Assembly (NCBI GenBank): GCA_938042205.1
Contig: CALIRS010000248.1
Location: 1 to 12,466 of the forward strand
Direction: 5' to 3'
Length of the DNA stretch: 12,466 nucleotides
From: an uncultured bacterium
GTDB lineage: Bacteria; Actinomycetota; Aquicultoria; SKW223
Shown: piece by piece, positions 1 to 8,319 of the stretch
Layout: every line of letters begins with the position of its first letter
Position numbering within the stretch: the first letter of the stretch is position 1
Notes under the pieces: generated by a model
Seen by the model: only the letters and a program-made list of their open reading frames with translations
Told to the model about the DNA's origin: nothing
The model's database searches: none
Program-made: the position numbers and the translations under genes

Positions 1-1830
1 TGGTTAGGACCTCCAGACGATGTCATTCTCCGTGAACGTGGAGTGGAATTTACTGATGGCCGCGCTCCTGGTTTTGCAGTAGTTGTTGGCGCAGCCCCTG
101 ATACAGAAAGTGCGGTCAAGCTTGCACAGGAGCTTCAGGCAACCAACCTTTACACATTTTTCTGTGGACATACTAATGGTGTCTCTGTTGCTGAGCAATT
201 AGCTGAAGCAGATGTTGAACTCGGATGGGAAACTCGTCTGATTCCATTTGGAAAAGATATTTACTCAGCCGTTTACGCAGTCGGATTTGCAGCCAGAGCC
301 GCTATGGCTTTTGGAGGAATCACACCAGGTGACTATCGCCGAATGCTCCTTTATGTGAAAAACAGAATATTCGCTTTTGTCCTTGCTCTTGGATACATTG
401 ATGAAGAAAAATATGCCACCGCTGCTGGCGCTATAAACTGGGGTGCCCCGGTTATCACCGATCAAAATATTCCGCCAATTTACCCAACTGGTATTTGTCT
501 TTACGAACACGTTGTTCCCGGAATACCGGTTGAGGAGATCGTCAGCAAGGCACTTGAAGTCAGGGGTCTAAAAGTTGAGGTAGTGAAAGTTGATCTCCCG
601 GTTCCTTATGGTCCCGCCTTTGAAGGAGAAAGAGTTAGGAAAGAAAACCTGTATGCAGAATTTGGAGCGACCAAGACCCCTTCTTTTGAGTTATTGATAA
701 CAGCACCTTTTGATGAGGTAGAAGACAATAAAGTAGAACTTCACGGTCCTGACATTGATAGCCTTCATCCCGAAGGCGGTAGAATGCCTCTTGGAATACT
801 TGTAAAAGTAGCTGGAAGTAAAATGAAAAAAGAATTTGAGCCTGTGCTTGAAAGACAGATTCATCGATTTATAAATCATGCGTCAGGGGTAATGCATATA
901 GGTCAACGCGATACCAGCTGGGTAAGAATCAGCCGTGAGGGATACGAAAAAGGTCTCAGAGTCAAACATCTTGGTGAAGCAATAAGAGCCAGTCTTCATG
1001 CCGAATATGGTCGTATTGTCGACAAGGTCCAGGTAGATATTTACACTGATGAGAATAAAGTAATTGAAATGCAGCAGGAAGCAAGGAAAGTCTACCACGA
1101 AAGGGACGAAAGAATTAAAGCTTTAACTGATGCATCCGTTGATATTTTTTACAGCTGTACCCTCTGTCAATCATTTGCTCCTTCCCATGTTTGTGTTATT
1201 TCTCCAGAAAGAATTGGGCTCTGTGGTGCCTATACATGGCTGGACGCTCAGGCTCACTATGAGATGGAACCTACCGGCGGTAACCAGCCAATCGAAAAGG
1301 GATCGCTAATTGATGAGGAAAAAGGCATCTGGGAAGGAGTAAACGAATTTGTTAAAAGACATTCCCATGGGAAGATAGAAAGCGTTTCTCTCTACTCAAT
1401 GATTCATGACCCGATGACATGCTGTGGATGTTTTGAAGTAATCCTTGCAGTGCTACCACTTTCCAACGGAATAATGGCTGTTCAAAGAGGTTACCAGGGG
1501 ATGACTCCCGTGGGAATGACCTTCTCAACGCTGGCCGGGATGGTCGGCGGCGGACAGCAATCTCCTGGCTTTATGGGAGTAGGAAGGGTATATCTCGTAA
1601 GCCGAAAGTTTGTTTCTGCTGATGGTGGACTTCTCCGACTGGTATGGATGCCCAAAGAATTGAAAGAAAGCTTGAGATCAAGTTTACAGAAGAGGGCTGA
1701 AGAGCTTGGCTATCCAGACCTCGTTGATATGATCGCAGATGAAACGGTGGCTGTTACTGAAGAAGAAGTCCTCGATTATCTACAGAAAAAGGGTCACCCA
1801 GCTTTAGCTCTTGAACCAATTCTCGGATAA
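1..1830 (+). CDS. acsB: acetyl-CoA synthase catalytic subunit (CODH/ACS beta), 5' truncated
   Basis: Makes acetyl-CoA from CO, CoA and the methyl group carried by the corrinoid Fe-S protein, at the Ni-Ni-[4Fe-4S] A-cluster in the cytoplasm. The frame is open from base 1, so the gene starts upstream; the GTG at 43 is internal. All A-cluster ligands are visible: cysteine codons at 1156, 1165, 1192 and 1222 for the [4Fe-4S] cluster, and the Cys-Gly-Cys that holds the distal nickel at 1423-1431. Compared from memory with Moorella thermoacetica AcsB (Cys506, 509, 518, 528, 595, 597; 729 aa), every ligand is offset by exactly 120 residues, and 609 visible codons plus 120 gives 729. About 120 N-terminal residues are therefore probably missing and the spacing is gap-free. 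Sequence ahead of the CdhC-like part marks the bacterial form, whose N-terminal domain contacts CO dehydrogenase. acsC follows after 18 nt. The residue before Cys-Gly-Cys is a third Cys. Identification is very secure. Confidence 0.97.
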   Translation, partial: WLGPPDDVILRERGVEFTDGRAPGFAVVVGAAPDTESAVKLAQELQATNLYTFFCGHTNGVSVAEQLAEADVELGWETRLIPFGKDIYSAVYAVGFAARAAMAFGGITPGDYRRMLLYVKNRIFAFVLALGYIDEEKYATAAGAINWGAPVITDQNIPPIYPTGICLYEHVVPGIPVEEIVSKALEVRGLKVEVVKVDLPVPYGPAFEGERVRKENLYAEFGATKTPSFELLITAPFDEVEDNKVELHGPDIDSLHPEGGRMPLGILVKVAGSKMKKEFEPVLERQIHRFINHASGVMHIGQRDTSWVRISREGYEKGLRVKHLGEAIRASLHAEYGRIVDKVQVDIYTDENKVIEMQQEARKVYHERDERIKALTDASVDIFYSCTLCQSFAPSHVCVISPERIGLCGAYTWLDAQAHYEMEPTGGNQPIEKGSLIDEEKGIWEGVNEFVKRHSHGKIESVSLYSMIHDPMTCCGCFEVILAVLPLSNGIMAVQRGYQGMTPVGMTFSTLAGMVGGGQQSPGFMGVGRVYLVSRKFVSADGGLLRLVWMPKELKESLRSSLQKRAEELGYPDLVDMIADETVAVTEEEVLDYLQKKGHPALALEPILG

Positions 1831-1848
1831 GAAAGGAAGAGTAGTTAA

Positions 1849-3189
1849 ATGGCATTAACAGGACTTGATATATTTAAACTGCTGCCTAAAAAAAACTGTG
1901 GAGAATGCGGCGTCCCTACCTGTTTAGCCTTCGCAATGAAGCTGGCAGCCGGTCAGGCAGAAATCGACCAATGCCCTTACGTCACTGATGAAACAAAAGA
2001 GCAGCTTTCTGAGGCTGCTGCTCCACCAATCAGAACTGTTGAAATCGGCAGCGGCGAGAAAGCCGTAAAAATCGGTGGCGAATTAGTTATGTACCGTCAC
2101 GAAAAGACATTTTTTAATCCAGCTCTTATCGCACTTCACCTTTCAGATGATATGGATAAAGAAAAAATAGACCAGCGCCTGGAAGAATTTCAGAAATCCA
2201 GATTTGAACGAGTAGGTCAGGTACTAGAAGCAAACATGCTTGCCGTCGAAGCAAAAAAAGGTGACCTTGAGAGTTTTGAAAATCTGGTAAAAACTGTTCT
2301 TCCTCTGAAACTACCGCTGATGCTGATAGCTCCTGTAGATTTCCTTGAAAAAATCATTTCCTCAGTTAAAAACGAAAATCCGCTTTTACATGCTGCCACA
2401 TCTGACAATTTCGAGAAAATGGTTTCTTTAGCAAAGGAAAACAACCTGCCGCTTGTTGTTAGCGGACATTCACTCGATGAAGTTTCCGATCTCACCCAGA
2501 AGATAAAAGCTCTGGGAATTAAGGATATGGTAATTGAAGTTAAAACCGATAGCTTATCCGAGAATTTAAAAAACCTGGTTCTCATAAGAAGAGGAGCAAT
2601 TGAAAAGAAGGTAAGTTCATTAGGATATCCTGTACTGACCTTTGCAGTCTCAAAAGATGGTGATGACTGGACAGAGCTTGTCAGTGCTTCTATCTACATT
2701 GTCAAATACGGTGGTATAGTTGTTCTATCAAGCCTTGAAGCCTGGAAAGCGCTGCCTTTATTTGTCCTCAGGCAAAACATTTTCACCGATCCACAAAGGC
2801 CATTACAGGTAGAACAAAAAGTTTATACTATTGGAAGCCCTGGCAGCGATTCTCCATTTTTGGTCACCGTGAATTTCTCACTTACTTACTTTATTGTCAG
2901 TTCTGAAATCGAAGCCAGCAAGGTACCTACTTGGCTGGGGGTGGTAAATACTGAAGGTCTCTCAGTTCTTACCGCCTGGTCTGCTGGAAAGCTGACTCCT
3001 GAAAAGATAGCTAGGTTTGTAAATGAACAAAGCATGTCTGATAAATTGAATCATCGAAAAATAGTTATCCCGGGTTTCGTGGCACAGATGAAAGGCTCAT
3101 TAGAAGACGAACTGCCAGGTTATGAAATCATCGTGGGCCCACGTGAAGCTTCCGAAATCCCATCATTTCTAAAATCATGGAAGGTTTAA
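1849..3189 (+). CDS. acsC: corrinoid iron-sulfur protein large (gamma) subunit
   Basis: Large subunit of the corrinoid Fe-S protein, which takes the methyl group from methyl-THF via AcsE and delivers it to AcsB. At 446 aa it has the usual family length. The N-terminal [4Fe-4S] domain shows the CX2CX4CX16C pattern at Cys17, Cys20, Cys25 and Cys42; this low-potential cluster reductively reactivates the cobalamin. A TIM-barrel-like middle (roughly 90-320) and a C-terminal corrinoid-binding domain (about 325-446, with the Gly-Leu-Ser-Val-Leu-Thr-Ala-Trp stretch near 370) follow. The ATG has an AAGGAAG Shine-Dalgarno at 1833-1839. It lies 18 nt after acsB and one base before the next gene, so co-transcription is expected. 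Its obligate partner AcsD is not adjacent in this window, which is unlike many bacterial loci. Confidence 0.96.
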   Translation: MALTGLDIFKLLPKKNCGECGVPTCLAFAMKLAAGQAEIDQCPYVTDETKEQLSEAAAPPIRTVEIGSGEKAVKIGGELVMYRHEKTFFNPALIALHLSDDMDKEKIDQRLEEFQKSRFERVGQVLEANMLAVEAKKGDLESFENLVKTVLPLKLPLMLIAPVDFLEKIISSVKNENPLLHAATSDNFEKMVSLAKENNLPLVVSGHSLDEVSDLTQKIKALGIKDMVIEVKTDSLSENLKNLVLIRRGAIEKKVSSLGYPVLTFAVSKDGDDWTELVSASIYIVKYGGIVVLSSLEAWKALPLFVLRQNIFTDPQRPLQVEQKVYTIGSPGSDSPFLVTVNFSLTYFIVSSEIEASKVPTWLGVVNTEGLSVLTAWSAGKLTPEKIARFVNEQSMSDKLNHRKIVIPGFVAQMKGSLEDELPGYEIIVGPREASEIPSFLKSWKV

Positions 3190-3190
3190 A

Positions 3191-5152
3191 ATGGGAAAAT
3201 TACCTCCATGTATGGCAGCATGCCCTATTAGAACAGATGCCAGGCGTTATGTGCAGGCAATTGCTCTTGGTAACTTTGAAGAGTCACTTAGAGTTCTTTA
3301 TGAGGTAAATCCCATCCCTGCCGTCTGTGGTCGAATTTGCTCAAGGCCCTGCGAAGATGCCTGTCGCCGAGGAACCGTTGACGAACCTGTGGCAATCTGC
3401 CACCTGAAAAGATTTGTAGCAGATAATGCCGATATTGCACTCGAAATGCCACCCATCAAATATCCGGAAAAAATCGCAGTCATAGGCTCCGGACCTGCCG
3501 GTCTTACATGTGCTTACGAGCTGAGAAAGCTTGGTTATGCTGTAAAAATCTTTGAAGGCGAACCCTTCGCCGGTGGAATGCTTCGCATGGGGATTCCCCT
3601 TTACAGACTTCCAAGGTCAGTTCTCGATAAGGAAATTGAAAAGTTAAAAACTTTTGGTATCGAAATTGAAACGGGAAAAGAAGTTGATTCTCGATTTACC
3701 ATCGCTGATCTTCTCGAAGAGTATCAAGCAGTATTTTTAGCAGTAGGTGCTGCTAAAAATGTCACTCTTAACATCGAAGGAGTTAATCTGCCTGAAGTTT
3801 ATCAAGGAGTTGATTTTCTAAAACGTGTTAACCAGGGAGAAAGACCTGATCTTGGTAATAAAGTGGTTGTCGTTGGAGGAGGAAATACTGCTATCGACTC
3901 GGCTCGGATGGCAAAAAGAATTGCCATGTCTGAAGTCGTTTTAATTTATCGTCGGTCAAAAGACGAAATGCCTGCTGACCCGAAAGAAATCGAAGAAGCA
4001 GAAGCAGAAGGCGTCAAAGTAATGACTCTAATCTCTCCCATAAAAATCACTAAAGAAAAGGGTGAGCTAAAAATTGAATGTGTTGAAATGGAACTTGGCG
4101 CACCTGATGAGAGCGGGCGTCCACGTGTTTCTCCAGTTGAAAACTCTAATTTTAAAATCCCGGCAACGTCAGTCATCCTCGCTATCGGCCAGGTTCTTGA
4201 AATGCGTTTTTCCCGTGGAAAAGTGGAAATTAAGAAAGGTCTGATTCAGGTTGATCCCGCGACAATGATGACCAACTGGATTGGTGTTTTCGCAGGAGGA
4301 GATGGTGTAACAGGTCCTTCTACTGTGGTAGAAGCAATGGCGCAGGGAAGAAAAGCTGGAATTTCCATCCACTCCTTCTTAAGAGGCATTGATCTTTCAA
4401 GCCTTCTTCCACCGGCTGAGCCTGCACCACAAATTGCTTTTCACGTTAGAGAAAAAATTACCAGGTCCCCGCGAATTAAGATGCCATCAATTCCTTTAAA
4501 AGAAAGAATCAAAAGTTTTGATGAAATTGAGAAAGGATACTCTATTAAAGAAGCTATAAAAGAGGCTCAGAGATGTTTGAACTGTATGGCAGCTGCAGAA
4601 GTCAATCCCCAGCTTTGCCTTGGATGTCTCACCTGCATCAGAACATGTCCATATAAAGTGCCCTCATTGCTTGACTCAGGAATCGCATATATATCTCCAG
4701 AGAACTGTCAAGCATGTGGACTTTGCGTTACTGAATGTCCAGCAAAAGCAATATCCTTTTCTTTTCTCCCTGAGGAACATTTTGTCAGGGAGGTAAGAAA
4801 GCAGGCACGTAATAATGGTGGGATTGTGGGAGTATTTTGCGTCTATAACTCATATGCAGCAGCTCATTCTCTTCCTGGAATTGGCTATCCGTGTTTAGGG
4901 AAAATAAGCCTTAACTCGCTGCTTCAGAGCTTTGGTCCAGGAATTAAAAAAATATTAATGGTTGGTTGTCCTGAAGAAAACTGCCACTTTCATTCGGGTT
5001 CCAGGAGAGCTCATAAACGTATCAATTATCTTAAAAACTTCCTTCCTGAAATGGGAATGAATGAAAATATCATCCAGTTCCATCAAATAGAGGACCCTGA
5101 AGGAAGTTTTTACCTGGAAAGATTGAAGGAGATTACAGATGATAGTCGCTGA
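3191..5152 (+). CDS. fused GltD-like FAD/NAD(P) oxidoreductase, two [4Fe-4S], MvhD-like C-terminus
   Basis: A 653-aa cytoplasmic electron-transfer flavoprotein; I infer it feeds electrons to or from the MetV/MetF reductase encoded next. Residues 1-80 form the glutamate-synthase-small-subunit type Fe-S domain (Cys7, 11, 46, 50, 54, 58, 70). A FAD site follows (GxGxxG at 99-104), and a second Rossmann motif of NAD(P)H type (GGGNTAIDSAR, 229-239). Then come two ferredoxin-type [4Fe-4S] motifs (Cys476/479/482/486 and Cys506/509/512/516), preceded by Cys462 and Cys465. The tail from about 535 resembles MvhD, the [2Fe-2S] linker between heterodisulfide reductase and hydrogenase or other donors. It keeps Cys550, 568, 593 and 598 but has lost the extra cysteines of the usual N-terminal CCxxC-like motif. 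ATG with GGAAGG at 3179-3184. It starts one base after acsC and overlaps metV by 14 nt. The domain calls are strong. The electron donor and acceptor are inference; an HdrA-like bifurcating role is possible but unproven. Confidence 0.85.
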   Translation: MGKLPPCMAACPIRTDARRYVQAIALGNFEESLRVLYEVNPIPAVCGRICSRPCEDACRRGTVDEPVAICHLKRFVADNADIALEMPPIKYPEKIAVIGSGPAGLTCAYELRKLGYAVKIFEGEPFAGGMLRMGIPLYRLPRSVLDKEIEKLKTFGIEIETGKEVDSRFTIADLLEEYQAVFLAVGAAKNVTLNIEGVNLPEVYQGVDFLKRVNQGERPDLGNKVVVVGGGNTAIDSARMAKRIAMSEVVLIYRRSKDEMPADPKEIEEAEAEGVKVMTLISPIKITKEKGELKIECVEMELGAPDESGRPRVSPVENSNFKIPATSVILAIGQVLEMRFSRGKVEIKKGLIQVDPATMMTNWIGVFAGGDGVTGPSTVVEAMAQGRKAGISIHSFLRGIDLSSLLPPAEPAPQIAFHVREKITRSPRIKMPSIPLKERIKSFDEIEKGYSIKEAIKEAQRCLNCMAAAEVNPQLCLGCLTCIRTCPYKVPSLLDSGIAYISPENCQACGLCVTECPAKAISFSFLPEEHFVREVRKQARNNGGIVGVFCVYNSYAAAHSLPGIGYPCLGKISLNSLLQSFGPGIKKILMVGCPEENCHFHSGSRRAHKRINYLKNFLPEMGMNENIIQFHQIEDPEGSFYLERLKEITDDSR

Positions 5153-5798
5153 AATAAAACCACTCGAAGAAATAAAAGAAATGGTGAAAGACAAAAAGGG
5201 GGTTCTTCTTGTGGGATGCAACACTTGCACCGCAGTTTGCTTCTCTTCCGGAAAAAGGGAACTCGAACTCTTACAAACACAACTTGATCTTTCATTAGAA
5301 AACCCAAAACCAGCATTCTGGCAGGTAATAGTTAGAAGAGCTTGCGAACCGGAAATGGTTACCGAAATATCAGATTACACAAGAGAAGTGGAGGCGATTC
5401 TCTGCCTTTCCTGTGGAATAGGTGTCCAAACGTTAAGCGACATTTTTCCTAAAAAACAAGTTTTTCCAGCACTCAACACTTCGTTTCTTGGAAGACCCGA
5501 AAAGCTTGGTTTCTGGCAGGAAGTTTGCGTAGCCTGTGGCGATTGTATCCTTCATCTAACAGGTGGAATCTGCCCCTTGAGCAGATGCGCTAAAGGGCTT
5601 CTGAACGGACCATGTGGAGGTTCCCATGAGGGAAAATGCGAAGTATCGCCGGACATCCCCTGTGCCTGGGAAGAAATCTTTACACGCCTGAAAGAAAAAA
5701 ATCAATTAAATATGATAAGAAAAACTAAAGAACCACGCAAAGTTATTAGAAAACCACGATATCTTTTAAGAGAGGACATTTTCGAGGATGAAAAGTAA
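5139..5798 (+). CDS. metV: MetV, zinc/iron-sulfur subunit of methylene-THF reductase
   Basis: Small partner of MetF in acetogen-type methylenetetrahydrofolate reductase, which is thought to relay electrons to the MetF flavin through Fe-S centres. The 219-aa protein starts with a Cys-rich segment (Cys27, Cys30, Cys34). It ends with the characteristic MTHFR C-terminal domain: Cys130, Cys133 and Cys136, then TGGICP, a conserved NGPCGGS stretch and a Cys-Glu-Val with a final Cys-Ala-Trp. ATG with AAGGAG at 5126-5131, 7 nt upstream. It overlaps the upstream flavoprotein gene by 14 nt and metF by 11 nt, so all three are probably translationally coupled and work as one complex. In Moorella the equivalent neighbours are hdrCBA-mvhD; here a single fused protein sits in that place. 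Confidence 0.9.
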   Translation: MIVAEIKPLEEIKEMVKDKKGVLLVGCNTCTAVCFSSGKRELELLQTQLDLSLENPKPAFWQVIVRRACEPEMVTEISDYTREVEAILCLSCGIGVQTLSDIFPKKQVFPALNTSFLGRPEKLGFWQEVCVACGDCILHLTGGICPLSRCAKGLLNGPCGGSHEGKCEVSPDIPCAWEEIFTRLKEKNQLNMIRKTKEPRKVIRKPRYLLREDIFEDEK

Positions 5799-6705
5799 TC
5801 TTGAAAGGGTCTTAAGAGAAAAAAAATTTGCCGTCACCGCCGAACTTGGACCTCCTCGTGGCGCTGACCCAGACAATGTTCGAGAAAAGGCACGCATTCT
5901 CAAACCCTATGTAGATGCAGCTAATGTCACAGATAATCAGTCAGCAGTGGTTTACATGTGTTCTTTAGCTGCTAGTGTATTAATGATTGAAGAAGGCCTT
6001 GAGCCTGTCTTTCAGATTACCTGCCGCGATAGAAACCGCCTGGCGCTTCAAAGTGACTTGTTAGGTGCCAGTGCCCTTGGAATCAGAAACGTACTTCTCT
6101 TAACAGGAGACCATCCTTCTATTGGCGACCACCCGGAAGCAAAAGGAGTTTTCGACCTTGACTCTCAGCAGCTGATCCAGCTAACTAAAAAAATGCGGGA
6201 AGAAGGAAAATTATTGAATGATCGAGAGCTGACTAAAAGTCCCGATTTCTTCATTGGTGCTGCTGCTAGTCCCTTCAATGAACCTTTAGAGGCACATATG
6301 ATGCAAATGGAAAAAAAAGTCGAAAGCGGTGTGGATTTTTTTCAAACTCAAATAGTTTACGACCTGGAAAAATTTAAAAAATGGGTCTCTGAGGTTCACG
6401 AGAGAAGAATCGATGAGAAAGCATTTATCATCGCTGGCGTTGCACCTATTAAATCTTTAGGTATGGCTAACTACATGAAAAACTATGTCCCCGGTGTAAG
6501 CGTTCCCGACGCTGTAATCAAAAGGCTGGAAAAAGCAAGTGACAAGAAAAAAGAAGGAATTAAAATTTGTCTCGAAGTCATCGACGAGGTAAAAAAGATA
6601 AAAGGCATTTCTGGAATCCACATCATGGCAATAGGCTGGGAAGAAGCAGTTCCAGAAATTGTTGAAAGTGCAGGTTTATTCCCGAGACCTGCATTCAAAG
6701 AGTAA
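5788..6705 (+). CDS. metF: 5,10-methylenetetrahydrofolate reductase
   Basis: Reduces methylene-THF to methyl-THF, the last step of the methyl branch before AcsE. The 305-aa TIM-barrel flavoprotein has the family length and motifs: Glu19 in a TAELGPP segment (equivalent to the catalytic Glu28 of the E. coli enzyme), ITCRDRNR at 77-84, and TGDH at 106-109, where the Asp corresponds to the flavin-tuning Asp120 of E. coli. There is no added NAD(P)H domain, consistent with electrons arriving through MetV. The start ATG lies inside the metV stop region (11-nt overlap), with AGAGG at 5771-5775. The next gene follows after 26 nt. Confidence 0.95.
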   Translation: MKSNLERVLREKKFAVTAELGPPRGADPDNVREKARILKPYVDAANVTDNQSAVVYMCSLAASVLMIEEGLEPVFQITCRDRNRLALQSDLLGASALGIRNVLLLTGDHPSIGDHPEAKGVFDLDSQQLIQLTKKMREEGKLLNDRELTKSPDFFIGAAASPFNEPLEAHMMQMEKKVESGVDFFQTQIVYDLEKFKKWVSEVHERRIDEKAFIIAGVAPIKSLGMANYMKNYVPGVSVPDAVIKRLEKASDKKKEGIKICLEVIDEVKKIKGISGIHIMAIGWEEAVPEIVESAGLFPRPAFKE

Positions 6706-6714
6706 TTTCTTTCA

Positions 6715-6720
6715 GGGAGG
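6715..6720 (+). promoter_or_regulatory. Shine-Dalgarno for the GTG-started acsF-type ATPase
   Basis: GGGAGG placed 11 nt upstream of the GTG at 6732. It supports a non-ATG start: the protein then begins directly with the MKIAIAGKGG P-loop strand, and no in-frame ATG lies at a better position. Confidence 0.6.
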
Positions 6721-6731
6721 AAAACCTGACA

Positions 6732-7511
6732 GTGAAAATTGCGATTGCTGGAAAAGGAGGAGTTGGAAAAACTACTATTGCTGGTTCACTGGCTCGCTAT
6801 TATGCGGATAAAGGCTATCGTGTTATCGCTGTAGACGCTGACCCAGACGCTAATCTTGCTTCAGCTATTGGTATACCTTCGGAGACAGAAATCGTTCCCA
6901 TTTCTAAAATGAAAGATTTGATAAAGGAAAGGACTGGCGCAGAGCCTGGCACTATTGGTGGCTTTTTCAAACTCAACCCTAAAGTTGATGACATCCCCGA
7001 CAGATTTTCAGTCCAAAAAGACGGGATCAGATTATTAGTGATGGGATCAGTAGAACACGGAGGTAGCGGATGTGTATGCCCTGAAAGCGCTCTCTTAAGA
7101 GCCCTGATATCTCATCTTCTTCTTGAGAGTGATGAAGTCGTTATTATGGATATGGAAGCAGGACTGGAGCATCTTGGTAGAGGTACCGCAGATTCCGTAA
7201 ATGCCCTTATAGTCGTGGTAGAACCAGGTCTTAAAAGCATTCAAACTGCGAAAACGATCAAAAAGTTAGCCAGAGAGATAGGTATTGAAAAAATTTTTCT
7301 GGTAATCAACAAAGTTAAAACAGAAGAGGAACTGGATCAAGTTAAGGAAAAATTAATAGAAATCTCCTACCTTGGGAAAGTAAGCTATAGCGATAAAGTT
7401 CTAAAAAGCGACATTGAAGGTTTTTCTCCATATGATGCCAACAGTGACTTTGTTCTTGAAATTGAAAGAATCGCCCGCGAATTAGAAACACAGCTCGTGG
7501 AGCCAGCATAA
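6732..7511 (+). CDS. CooC/AcsF-type nickel-insertion ATPase
   Basis: MinD/ParA-class ATPase that matures nickel centres of CO dehydrogenase/acetyl-CoA synthase. At 259 aa it has the family length. Walker A is GKGGVGKT at residues 7-14 (deviant Lys included), followed by VDADPDAN near 35-42. A Cys-X-Cys pair at Cys114/Cys116 (codons 7071 and 7077) matches the nickel-binding pair at the CooC dimer interface. The segment from Asp140 (DMEAGLEHLGRGT) is the family's Walker B/switch region. The GTG start is chosen for the GGGAGG upstream and because the P-loop strand must begin there. It lies between metF and acsE, among the pathway genes it serves. Whether it acts on CODH (CooC) or on the ACS A-cluster (AcsF) cannot be decided by motif alone, so no symbol is given. 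Confidence 0.92.
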   Translation: MKIAIAGKGGVGKTTIAGSLARYYADKGYRVIAVDADPDANLASAIGIPSETEIVPISKMKDLIKERTGAEPGTIGGFFKLNPKVDDIPDRFSVQKDGIRLLVMGSVEHGGSGCVCPESALLRALISHLLLESDEVVIMDMEAGLEHLGRGTADSVNALIVVVEPGLKSIQTAKTIKKLAREIGIEKIFLVINKVKTEEELDQVKEKLIEISYLGKVSYSDKVLKSDIEGFSPYDANSDFVLEIERIARELETQLVEPA

Positions 7512-7527
7512 AAATCAAAAAGATTAA

Positions 7528-7534
7528 AAGGAGG
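7528..7534 (+). promoter_or_regulatory. strong Shine-Dalgarno of acsE
   Basis: AAGGAGG, a full-length anti-16S match, ends 5 nt before the ATG at 7540. It is one of the strongest ribosome-binding sites in the window and suggests a high translation rate for acsE. Confidence 0.75.
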
Positions 7535-7539
7535 TTTAA

Positions 7540-8319
7540 ATGTTAGTAATCGGAGAAAAAATCAACGTGATGTCCAAAAACTTAGGCGAAGCAATGAAAG
7601 AAAGAAACCCGGGACCCATTATAGAAATGGCAAAAAAGCAAATCGAGGCTGGAGCCAACTATCTTGACATTAACATAGGACCTGCTCCTAAAGAGGGACC
7701 TGAGCTTATGGAATGGTTGGTGACTACCATACAGAATGAGGTAGACATTCCGCTTTGCCTTGATACTACTAATTTCGAAGCTATGGAAGCAGGGCTTAAA
7801 GTTCATAAAGGAAAAGCACTTATCAACTCTGCGTCAGGCGAACCTGAAAGACTTGAAAAAATGATGTCTCTCGCTGCTAAACATGATTCACTGATAATTG
7901 GACTCTGTCTTTCAGCTGAAGGGATTCCTCGCGACGCAAATGAAAGGGTCATGGTAGCCGCTGAAATAATCACTAAAGCGGCAGAACTGGGAATTCCAAA
8001 CGATCACATCTATCTCGATCCACTTATTTTGCCGCTCTCTGTAGCCCAAAAGGATGTGCTTGAAGTTTTCGAATCACTAAGGATGTTCAAAAGCCTGTCT
8101 GAACCGCCTCCAAAAACCGTTGTCGGACTTTCAAACATTTCCAATTCTTTGCCCCGGGAACTCAAACCTCTGGTTGATAGGACTCTACTGGCAATGCTAA
8201 TGGCGTGTGGCCTTGATGCCGCAATACTTGATCCACTGGACAGAGAAATGATAAATACACTGAAAACGGCTGAAGTCTTGCGAAATGAAAATCTATATGC
8301 CCCATCATATTTAGATTAA
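7540..8319 (+). CDS. acsE: methyl-THF:corrinoid iron-sulfur protein methyltransferase
   Basis: Transfers the methyl group of methyl-THF to Co(I) of the corrinoid Fe-S protein, linking the methyl and carbonyl branches. The 259-aa pterin-binding TIM barrel aligns without gaps to the Moorella enzyme through its key residues as I remember them: Asp75 (in CLDTTN), Asn96 (in LINSASG), Asp160 (in YLDPLILP) and Asn199 (in GLSNIS), which binds folate N5 through hydrogen bonds. ATG with AAGGAGG at 7528-7534. It follows the nickel ATPase gene by 28 nt and is the last gene before the largest gap in the window. Confidence 0.97.
   Translation: MLVIGEKINVMSKNLGEAMKERNPGPIIEMAKKQIEAGANYLDINIGPAPKEGPELMEWLVTTIQNEVDIPLCLDTTNFEAMEAGLKVHKGKALINSASGEPERLEKMMSLAAKHDSLIIGLCLSAEGIPRDANERVMVAAEIITKAAELGIPNDHIYLDPLILPLSVAQKDVLEVFESLRMFKSLSEPPPKTVVGLSNISNSLPRELKPLVDRTLLAMLMACGLDAAILDPLDREMINTLKTAEVLRNENLYAPSYLD

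Noticed and set aside
43..45. GTG at 43 as the start of acsB
   Set aside because: The frame is open back to base 1 with good coding content, and the A-cluster ligand spacing implies about 120 further residues upstream of the window.
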